DNA of 5,642 nt, from assembly GCA_027296045.1 (NCBI GenBank), contig JAPUJS010000270.1, positions 1 to 5,642 on the forward strand. The letters run 5' to 3'. Each line of letters starts with the position of its first letter. Position 1 is the stretch's first letter. The stretch comes from a bacterium. GTDB taxonomy: Bacteria > Latescibacterota > UBA2968. Below the pieces are notes generated by a model. It had not been told where the DNA came from. It saw only the letters and a list, made by a program, of their open reading frames with translations, and did not search any database. The translations under genes were made by a program, and so were the position numbers. This document shows positions 1 to 5,150 of the stretch, piece after piece.

Positions 1-481
1 TGTGTTTGCCTACTTCCTGAACGTTGGACGACAGGGTGCCGGTGAGGATATAGTCCGAGCCGGTCTGGTTGCCCGGGGCTTTGGCCTGGGCGGGGTTGAC
101 GTAGCCGGAGTTCTGATATTCGTATTCTTCGGCGATGTCCCGGCGGTTGAGCACATCCACAAAGCGCAGGCGACCGCTCTGGATAAGGGTGGTGCGGAGT
201 TTGTCAGAAAGGGCGACCATATCGATGTGTTCGGATGTGCGGTTGCGCATTTTGCCGATCATCACGGCGGGGGTGCCGCCAGCCGAGTCCATCCAGGGAG
301 CGGAGAGGATGGAGTTGGCCATTTTTTTGGCAATGAGTTGCATGTCGTTTTCGTTGAAGCGGTCGTCCAGAAGGGCGATGGTTTTGGGGTCTTCATAGGT
401 GCCTTTGGTGAAGGCCCGGGGACCGGCGCACCCGATGGTGCTAAAAAGAGCGGCGATGGCGATCAGGGTGAGAGATTTCAT
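1..481 (-). CDS. lpoB: LpoB-like penicillin-binding protein activator lipoprotein (3' end cut off by window edge)
   Basis: The first 160 codons are visible. In the family, LpoB is an outer-membrane lipoprotein that reaches through the wall to stimulate the bifunctional synthase PBP1b. The N-terminus is a lipoprotein signal (basic MK, a hydrophobic stretch to about residue 16, then TIGC with lipidated Cys18); Ala19 follows, so outer-membrane sorting is expected. The folded domain begins around residues 33-42. It shows the family pattern: a helix at about 43-60, a strand with the MIGKMRNRTSEHID segment (residues 74-87, the NRT motif), a helix containing LSDKLRTTLIQSGRLRFVD (91-109), an RRDIAEE helix, and the SDYILTGTLSS strand (142-152). 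The ATG at 481 is preceded by AAGGAGGA at 495-488. It is the third gene of a minus-strand operon, 79 bases after its neighbour. The linker after Cys18 is far shorter than the proline-rich one of E. coli LpoB. The partner synthase is not in view, so the exact target is inferred. Confidence 0.88.
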   Translation of the reverse strand, partial: MKSLTLIAIAALFSTIGCAGPRAFTKGTYEDPKTIALLDDRFNENDMQLIAKKMANSILSAPWMDSAGGTPAVMIGKMRNRTSEHIDMVALSDKLRTTLIQSGRLRFVDVLNRRDIAEEYEYQNSGYVNPAQAKAPGNQTGSDYILTGTLSSNVQEVGKH

Positions 482-487
482 GGGGTG

Positions 488-495
488 TCCTCCTT
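488..495 (-). promoter_or_regulatory. Ribosome binding site of the lpoB-like gene
   Basis: The minus strand reads AAGGAGGA, with AAGGAGG ending 7 bases before the ATG at 481. It is the strongest Shine-Dalgarno match in the window. It fixes the start and suggests this gene is translated efficiently in its own right, independently of the gene 79 bases upstream. Confidence 0.8.
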
Positions 496-521
496 GGTGA
501 ATACATTGTTTTCTGGCGGCT

Positions 522-539
522 GGCACGCGGAAGCGTGCC
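522..539. repeat. Perfect inverted repeat (7-bp stem, 4-base loop) in the gap before lpoB
   Basis: GGCACGC and GCGTGCC pair perfectly around a loop that reads GGAA on the plus strand (a GNRA-type loop) and TTCC on the minus strand, the strand transcribed here. There is no T-run directly after it on either strand, so it does not look like an intrinsic terminator. It lies between the stop codon at 561 and the ribosome binding site at 495. It could be a REP-like dispersed palindrome or an mRNA-processing or stability hairpin that sets lpoB expression apart from the upstream genes. Whether it is repeated in the genome cannot be seen here; there is only one copy in this window. Confidence 0.6.
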
Positions 540-560
540 TTACAAGGCAGTGTGAGGTTG

Positions 561-1361
561 CTAATTCCAATCGCATTGCAGGTGCGATCCGGTCATGCTC
601 CATTTGTATGGCAATAGCGTATCCTGACGGTAGCGAACCTGAATGCGGCAGTCGTTGTTGAGCGAACTGACGGGGTAATCGATGGTATAGGACCGGATAT
701 TTGGCAGATCGGCCTCGGGGATGTCTGCCGAGGTAAACAGGTTGGGGCGGGTGGAGGTGAATACGCGGATATTTTTTTTGCCATAGGACTTGAGCGGGAT
801 TTGGCTTGTAAAGGTGACCCGGCGAACCCGACGGGGCAGGAGGGGATCGGTGTTGTCGGTCGTGACGTCCCGCTGCCAGTGGCCTGAGAGCACGCTGTGC
901 AGGTCGGCGGTAAAAATGCGCTCAATATCGCCGTCGGGCACAATGATGTAGAGGTAGCGCCTGCGGGCTTCCCGGGATGTGCCTTCGAAGACAAGTTCGA
1001 TTTCGAGGTTGAGCGCCCGGTTGGGGGGAAGCGCGTGGAGGGAAACGGCCTGGATGACTTGGGGAGGGACTCCCGCGGTTTTGAGCGCAATCAGGCCGTC
1101 GGCAGAGGCATCTCCAACATAACGCCGTTCTTCGACCATTTGGGCAATCTGATCGGCCGTGAAGTCGTTCTGGCTGAGACGGAGCACTTCAGACTGGGTG
1201 AGCGGCAACTGGTCCGATCGTTGAAAAACGGGCGGGAACTTTCCTCCATCCCATTCGACAATGTTGATCACCGGGCCGCCGATGGGAAGTTCGGCTACAT
1301 CTGCGGTTGTGGTGAGGAAAGCAAACGCGAAGATAGAGAGGAAGTAGAGGGTTGGTTTCAT
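561..1361 (-). CDS. Exported protein of unknown function with an N-terminal helical repeat domain
   Basis: 266 residues; I do not recognise the family. The N-terminus (MKPTLYFLSIFAFAFLTTTA) is a Sec signal peptide without a lipobox cysteine, with cleavage likely near residues 20-23, so a periplasmic protein is expected. Residues 54-107 look like two copies of a short helical hairpin: LTQSEVLRLSQNDFTADQIA, then a shorter DGLIALKTAGVPPQVIQAV. This Leu/Ile-spaced pattern is common in small envelope-associated modules. Residues 115-266 are predicted beta-rich with alternating hydrophobic strands (LNLEIELVFEG, RRYLYIIVPDG, RRVTFTSQIPL) and carry two cysteines, Cys238 and Cys263, which could form a disulphide. 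The start at 1361 is preceded by AAGGAGAT and gives a compact signal peptide. An upstream ATG at 1406 overlaps the previous stop as ATGA and would add 15 residues. The gene sits between COG3014-like and lpoB genes, where gammaproteobacteria often have ycfL; I see no convincing YcfL signature. Confidence 0.82.
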   Translation of the reverse strand: MKPTLYFLSIFAFAFLTTTADVAELPIGGPVINIVEWDGGKFPPVFQRSDQLPLTQSEVLRLSQNDFTADQIAQMVEERRYVGDASADGLIALKTAGVPPQVIQAVSLHALPPNRALNLEIELVFEGTSREARRRYLYIIVPDGDIERIFTADLHSVLSGHWQRDVTTDNTDPLLPRRVRRVTFTSQIPLKSYGKKNIRVFTSTRPNLFTSADIPEADLPNIRSYTIDYPVSSLNNDCRIQVRYRQDTLLPYKWSMTGSHLQCDWN

Positions 1362-1366
1362 GGCAT

Positions 1367-1374
1367 ATCTCCTT
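1367..1374 (-). promoter_or_regulatory. Ribosome binding site deciding the start of the 266-residue exported protein
   Basis: The minus strand reads AAGGAGAT, with AAGGAG ending 7 bases before the ATG at 1361. No comparable motif was weighed for the in-frame ATG at 1406, which overlaps the stop of the upstream gene and could only be reached by translational coupling. This favours 1361. Confidence 0.75.
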
Positions 1375-1402
1375 ATGGAACCGGCAGGTCGAATGATTTT
1401 CG

Positions 1403-2758
1403 TCATCGGTACATTCTGTGATTCAGAAAAGTGCGCTCTCCGGGGAGAATTTCGACCCCCTGCAGAGAATGGGTTTCGATGATATTGCCGTTTGCATCCA
1501 GGGCCTGAAGTATCAGATCATGCACGCCTGGGGGCAAATGGAGCCGTACAATTTGTATGCTATTGGGAAGAGAGACCCAGCTTCGGGTGTCGGCAACTTC
1601 GGTAGAGAGGGTGAAAAGCTGGGTAAAAAATCCGAGCACTTTGTTTTTCTTGTCAGCCTGCCGATAGGCCAGGTATTTGACGAATCCCCGGGCAACCGTG
1701 CGGGTGAGGATTTTGGGCATCTGGTGTTCGAAGGTGACTCGAGCAATCGAGGCCAGGTCTTCGGCGGGGACGCTTTCGGCCCTTTGACCGGCAGCCAGGA
1801 CGCGAATCGTGTGGGTTTGGGGGTGGGTGGATTCATAGGCCGGGATGGCGGCTCGGAGCCAGTATTCAACATGGTGCGTTCTGTAGGGCGTGTGATAGCG
1901 ACCGGAAATCTCGTTGGCAATGATGGCGATGTCCACCCGTTTGCCCCGTTTGATGTCATGGTCGTAAATGGGCAGGTCGATGTCTTTCTGGATCTTGCGT
2001 GGGACAAAGCCGATTTCCGAAAACAGGACCAGTTCGCCGTCGCCTGTGGGACGGTGCAGACCAGTGGATGCGAATCGGATTTCGACACCGGGAGTGCCGT
2101 CCAGGATGTCTTCGACTCGGGCGAGGTCCCGGTCCAGAGATGGAGGTGGCTGGAAGTTGAAGTCCGCATAATTTTCATACGCTCTGGCCGCATCCTGGTA
2201 GGAAATATAGGCGTCGTTCCACTCCCCGGTGGCTTCGTAGAAGAGGCCGGTGAGGTAGTGGATGAAGGCGTCATTTTTGTAGCTGGTTTCACCGTTTATG
2301 CTCGCGATTTTTTCGAGCTTGAGATTGGCTTTTCGGCATTCCACCAGGGCGTCTTCGGGCAGGCCCAGATACCAGTAGTTGAGCGCCCGATAGTAGTGAA
2401 TGAAGGTGAGTTCAAAGGTTTCACCTCGATAGCTGCGCACGGCGTCGTTGGTGACAAAAGAAGCAATTTCTTTGCTCAGAGAACGGGTGAAGAGGCGGTC
2501 GGATAGGCGCTCGGCGGTTTCGAAATGTTTGTTGGAGGCTTGAAACTGTCCTCGGTAGTGTTCGACCAGGCCGTTTTCCATGTGATAGAGCAGGCGGTTT
2601 GTTTTTTTGTTGACGCCTTTCAGACTGCTCAGGGCTTGCTCAAAGTGTCCACCGGCCAACTGGGTTCGAAAGTCGTGGGTGTGCAATGCATAAGTGGCAC
2701 AACCGGTGGTTGTGGCCAGGAGCAAGATCAGTAAAAGGTTGAAAAGCCGGAGGTTCAC
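1403..2758 (-). CDS. COG3014-like TPR lipoprotein, putative cell-envelope accessory protein
   Basis: 451 residues starting at GTG (2758). Residues 3-19 are a hydrophobic signal ending in TTGC, so Cys20 should be lipidated, and Ala21 follows it, pointing to the outer membrane. Residues about 28-200 are helical and tetratricopeptide-like: HFEQALSSLK (38-47), a unit at about 62-86, HYYRALNYWYLGLPEDALVE (121-140), and FIHYLTGLFYEATGEWNDAY (165-184). The C-terminal half (about 225-451) is a beta-rich domain with segments typical of COG3014 proteins: GELVLFSEIGFVPRK (241-255), EHQMPKILTRTVARGFVKYL (344-363), and DTRSWVSLPNSIQIVRLHLP (390-409). In gammaproteobacteria this family is commonly next to ycfL and lpoB, and the same arrangement is seen here. 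Its molecular job is unknown; a link to peptidoglycan synthesis or outer-membrane lipoprotein assembly is inferred from context. It is the first gene of the operon, and its TGA overlaps a possible ATG of the next frame by the ATGA motif. Confidence 0.85.
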   Translation of the reverse strand: MNLRLFNLLLILLLATTTGCATYALHTHDFRTQLAGGHFEQALSSLKGVNKKTNRLLYHMENGLVEHYRGQFQASNKHFETAERLSDRLFTRSLSKEIASFVTNDAVRSYRGETFELTFIHYYRALNYWYLGLPEDALVECRKANLKLEKIASINGETSYKNDAFIHYLTGLFYEATGEWNDAYISYQDAARAYENYADFNFQPPPSLDRDLARVEDILDGTPGVEIRFASTGLHRPTGDGELVLFSEIGFVPRKIQKDIDLPIYDHDIKRGKRVDIAIIANEISGRYHTPYRTHHVEYWLRAAIPAYESTHPQTHTIRVLAAGQRAESVPAEDLASIARVTFEHQMPKILTRTVARGFVKYLAYRQADKKNKVLGFFTQLFTLSTEVADTRSWVSLPNSIQIVRLHLPPGVHDLILQALDANGNIIETHSLQGVEILPGERTFLNHRMYR

Positions 2759-2765
2759 AGTTGGT

Positions 2766-2770
2766 CTCCC
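2766..2770 (-). promoter_or_regulatory. Ribosome binding site supporting a GTG start
   Basis: The minus strand reads GGGAG, ending 7 bases before GTG at 2758. The hydrophobic signal and lipobox lie directly after this GTG, and the next in-frame ATG lies far inside the mature protein (Met60), so GTG must be the start. Confidence 0.7.
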
Positions 2771-2825
2771 AGTTGGACAGTGGTGGGTGTATGAATGGTA
2801 AATGCAACCGGTGTGCCAGAAAGAT

Positions 2826-2854
2826 TTGATTATTTTAAGTTATTGATATATATT
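2826..2854 (+). promoter_or_regulatory. Candidate sigma-70-type promoter of the response regulator gene
   Basis: TTGATT (2826-2831) and TATATT (2849-2854) are separated by 17 bases, the ideal spacing, in the most AT-rich part of the window. Transcription would begin near 2861, giving a leader of about 75 bases before the start at 2936. If this is right, the upstream in-frame ATG at 2858 lies at or before the transcript start and cannot be used. The call rests on consensus matching alone. Confidence 0.4.
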
Positions 2855-2935
2855 TAGATGTGTAGTCTATGTCGAGATCCTGATACGTGCTATTCGGGCA
2901 CATCTGTGAATTTCAGCAACAGTTCGAGGGAATGG

Positions 2936-3301
2936 ATGCCACATATTCTCATTGTAGATGATGATCAGTCTATTCGTCAGTTATTGAGCGAAATTGTGTC
3001 GATATATGGGTATCGAGCAACGGCTGTTGAATCGGCGAAAGAGGCCATTTCCTTGATGACCAAGCAGAAAATGGACCTGGTGCTTTTGGATTTGCAGATG
3101 CCAGATATTAGTGGCGATCAGTTTCTGAGTTTTATCCGAAAGCGGGGTTTCAAGACGCCTGTGGTGGTGGTGTCTGCCCATGTGGATCCGGACATGGCAC
3201 GCCAGTTGGGAAAGATTGGAATCAGCGGGATTGTGAGCAAACCGTTTGAGGTCGAACGCGTCATTGATGTCATGAATGATGCGATGGGGATTCAGGTGTA
3301 G
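2936..3301 (+). CDS. Single-domain CheY-like response regulator
   Basis: 121 residues, made up of one receiver domain and no output domain. Such proteins are phosphorylated by a histidine kinase or phosphotransfer protein and signal by protein contact. The chemistry is intact: acidic pocket Asp8/Asp9 in ILIVDDD, phospho-acceptor Asp52 in VLLDLQMPDISG, Ser80 in VVVVSAH, and Lys102 in SKPF. The residue three before that lysine, usually Tyr or Phe as the conformational switch, is Ile99. The ATG at 2936 follows GAGGG at 2926-2930 and gives the standard receiver start MPHILIVDD. A frame extension to ATG 2858 would add 26 residues unlike any receiver domain. The gene is alone on its strand, between a divergent operon and a terminator, with no kinase nearby, so its pathway cannot be told. 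It may act in chemotaxis, a phosphorelay, or cell-cycle or envelope signalling. Confidence 0.92.
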   Translation: MPHILIVDDDQSIRQLLSEIVSIYGYRATAVESAKEAISLMTKQKMDLVLLDLQMPDISGDQFLSFIRKRGFKTPVVVVSAHVDPDMARQLGKIGISGIVSKPFEVERVIDVMNDAMGIQV

Positions 3302-3326
3302 ATTGTTAACTGGAGGTGGAAACACA

Positions 3327-3358
3327 AAAAAGGGCAGCCCAACAGGGTTGCCCTTTTT
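3327..3358. terminator. Bidirectional intrinsic terminator between convergent genes
   Basis: A 14-bp stem (3327-3340 with 3345-3358) closes on an AACA loop and contains a single G-T pair (3337/3348). The outer five pairs are an A-run facing a T-run, so the hairpin is followed by five T on the plus strand and by six T on the minus strand (3331-3326). It lies 25 bases after the response regulator stop and 56 bases after the carbamoyltransferase stop, and can end transcription from both sides. Confidence 0.9.
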
Positions 3359-3414
3359 CATGACTGGTGTGGAAAGACTTTAGGTCGTGGTGTATCTGTA
3401 GGTGCCAGCTTTTT

Positions 3415-5136
3415 TCATCCATTCATCCGCTTTGTCAGGCTTCTGACCTGATAGTTTTCAATGAAGAGGATATCTACACTTCCTCGGAGGAGTTCTTGAA
3501 CGGCATTCCGGGGGTGACAGACGATGGGTTCTTCGTGTTTGTTGAAGGAGGTGTTGATGCCTAAAGGCAGCCCGGTTTTGGCTTTGTAGTGTTTTAACGC
3601 GTGATAGATATAGGCGTTGTGTGTTTGGTTCACAATTTGAGGCCTTGCGGTGCCGTCTTTATGGACAATGTCGGGGGCCATTTTTTTTCCATAATTCGTC
3701 ACGTCAAAACAGACGGTCATGAACCGGGCGGCGTAGCGGCCTGCACCGAAGTTTTCAAAGTAGATCGGGGCGTCTTCCTCCAGGATGATGGGAGCAAAGG
3801 GCATGAACTCAGTGCGTTCCAATCTCTGGTTGAGCCAGTCCATCATCGTGGGATCGGTAGGCTCGGCCAGGATGGTGCGGTGCCCCAAGGCGCGTGGGCC
3901 ATATTCCATTCGCCCGTTGAAGAGGCCAATGACCTGTTTTTGGACCAGACAGTCGGCAATGGCTTCGGCCGGATCGTCCAGCTTTTTGACCCGGACAGGA
4001 TATTTTTTTAGGGTTTTGCAAATGGTGCTTTCATCGGTGGTGTTGCCAAAATAGACATCGGTGAACGTGAACGGTTCAAGGCCGATTTCTCTAGCCGTGA
4101 CGTCCAGGGCCGATCCCATCGACACGCCGCCGTCTCCCATGTGTGGGTGAATGAAAATTTCATCGACTTCATCGAGCTCCAGGATTTTCTGGTTGAGGCG
4201 AACATTGGCAAAGGTGCCACCTGAAAGGGCCAGGTGGCGCAGGCCCGTGCGTCGGGCCGCTTCGCGGGCAATGCCTACAATCGTGTCTTCCAAAACCTTT
4301 TGGGCACCGTAGGCAATCTGTTCGATACTGAATCCTTCGAGGGCCCGTTTGAGCGCACGATAGGCGTCGTGGAAGAGCAGGTGCTTTTTGTTTAAGAAGC
4401 AGAGCTTATGGGGGTCGTAGCCATAGAATTTGGAGAGCACCCGGTGGGCTTCTTCACACGGCGTATAGGCAGCCAGACCTGTGATTTTCCCCCCATGTTT
4501 GATGGGGTTGAAGCCACAGATGTAGGTAATGAGAAACCAGAAGTTTCCGGGAGAGTGTACCCGTGGCCATTCTGCCAGGACCTCTAAAACACCTCCTGTA
4601 CCCGTGTAAATGCTGCCTGCCAGACCATCGCCGCCGCCATCGGCAGTGATAACCAGTGCGTTTTCAAACCCCGAGGTATAATAGGCCGAAGCGGCATGGC
4701 TGCGGTGGTGGTCGACAAATTCGATGGGGGTCGTGATGCCGTATTCGCGGAGGCCTTTTTTGAGATACTGTTTATTTTTGCTCACAAAGCTCAGAATGTG
4801 TCTGGACGCCTGCACAAAGGCCGATGTTTCCGTGACAGGCCCCAGCAGACGGGAGGTTCCTGCAAAAATGGTCTGTAGGAAGGTGGTGTCGTCAATATCG
4901 GTGTAAATGGGATAGTCTTCGGTTTCAACCATGGCTTCAAAACCCACGCTCACCCGGTCAATTTCGGAGGGCGAGATGCCGGTGGTTTCGAGGAGGTTGT
5001 GCAGGGCGAGAAATGGAAACCCGAAGTGAAGTTTTTTGCGGGAAAATCGCTCTTCGTTGGCGGCATAGACGGGCCGACCCTCTGACAGAAGACAAACGCC
5101 TGCGTCTTTCCCATCGTGGATTCCCAGAACGTTCAT
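3415..5136 (-). CDS. NodU/CmcH/TobZ-family O-carbamoyltransferase
   Basis: 573 residues, close to full family length. Family members use carbamoyl phosphate and ATP to make carbamoyl-adenylate and pass the carbamoyl group to a hydroxyl, usually on a sugar. The N-terminal Kae1-like part shows VLGIHDGKDAGVCLL (3-17), the EERFSRKKLHFGFP signature (28-41), the metal-binding HHRSHA motif (143-148; His143, His147), TADGGGDG (164-171), LSGGTFANVRLN (304-315), and HMGDGGVSMGSA (332-343; Asp335 the likely metal ligand). The C-terminal domain has GRMEYGPRALGHRTILAEP (408-426), RTEFMPFAPI (441-450), and INTSFNKHEEPIV (527-539). The start at 5136 has AAGGA at 5148-5144 and begins at the conserved first strand; an in-frame ATG at 5208 would lie inside the upstream gene. 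It follows a glycosyltransferase by 14 bases, so the acceptor is probably a surface glycan or glycolipid sugar; this is inferred. The acceptor cannot be read from the sequence. Confidence 0.93.
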   Translation of the reverse strand: MNVLGIHDGKDAGVCLLSEGRPVYAANEERFSRKKLHFGFPFLALHNLLETTGISPSEIDRVSVGFEAMVETEDYPIYTDIDDTTFLQTIFAGTSRLLGPVTETSAFVQASRHILSFVSKNKQYLKKGLREYGITTPIEFVDHHRSHAASAYYTSGFENALVITADGGGDGLAGSIYTGTGGVLEVLAEWPRVHSPGNFWFLITYICGFNPIKHGGKITGLAAYTPCEEAHRVLSKFYGYDPHKLCFLNKKHLLFHDAYRALKRALEGFSIEQIAYGAQKVLEDTIVGIAREAARRTGLRHLALSGGTFANVRLNQKILELDEVDEIFIHPHMGDGGVSMGSALDVTAREIGLEPFTFTDVYFGNTTDESTICKTLKKYPVRVKKLDDPAEAIADCLVQKQVIGLFNGRMEYGPRALGHRTILAEPTDPTMMDWLNQRLERTEFMPFAPIILEEDAPIYFENFGAGRYAARFMTVCFDVTNYGKKMAPDIVHKDGTARPQIVNQTHNAYIYHALKHYKAKTGLPLGINTSFNKHEEPIVCHPRNAVQELLRGSVDILFIENYQVRSLTKRMNG

Positions 5137-5143
5137 TGCGTGA

Positions 5144-5148
5144 TCCTT
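5144..5148 (-). promoter_or_regulatory. Ribosome binding site deciding the carbamoyltransferase start
   Basis: The minus strand reads AAGGA, ending 7 bases before ATG 5136. It lies in the 14-base gap after the glycosyltransferase stop. This favours 5136 over the in-frame ATG at 5208, which would overlap the upstream gene by 58 bases and add 24 residues not found in the family core. Confidence 0.7.
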
Positions 5149-5150
5149 TT

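Larger units (their letters stand above)
2759..2935. other. Divergent intergenic region between the envelope operon and the response regulator gene
   Basis: These 177 bases must carry the promoters for both the leftward operon and the rightward regulator gene. The stretch 2820-2860 is markedly AT-rich compared with the rest of the window. A rightward promoter candidate is listed separately. For the leftward operon I found no -35/-10 pair that I would defend. No convincing long inverted repeat or operator is seen. Confidence 0.6.

Noticed and set aside
2..661. Long open plus-strand frame at the left edge
   Set aside because: It lies opposite lpoB, crosses the gap and the end of the next gene, is rich in Gly/Val/Phe of the sort produced by antisense reading, and has no recognisable domain. 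The minus strand carries LpoB motifs, a signal peptide and a ribosome binding site.
1418..2506. 362-codon open plus-strand frame
   Set aside because: Antisense shadow of the COG3014-like gene. Its composition is low-complexity Gly/Val/Asp/Phe and it has no recognisable motifs, while the minus strand gives a lipoprotein with family segments throughout.
2779..2860. Leftward promoter for the COG3014-lpoB operon
   Set aside because: TTGCAT and TAAAAT-like elements occur on the minus strand but none pair at a 16-18 base spacing. A promoter must exist but I cannot place it.
2889..2903. GTGC/GCAC inverted repeat with a 7-base loop in the response regulator leader
   Set aside because: The stem is only four base pairs, which is expected by chance; there is no riboswitch-like architecture around it.
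2858..2935. 26-residue N-terminal extension of the response regulator from ATG 2858
   Set aside because: The extension is not like a receiver domain, would begin at or before the predicted transcript start, and the ATG at 2936 has its own ribosome binding site and gives the standard receiver N-terminus.
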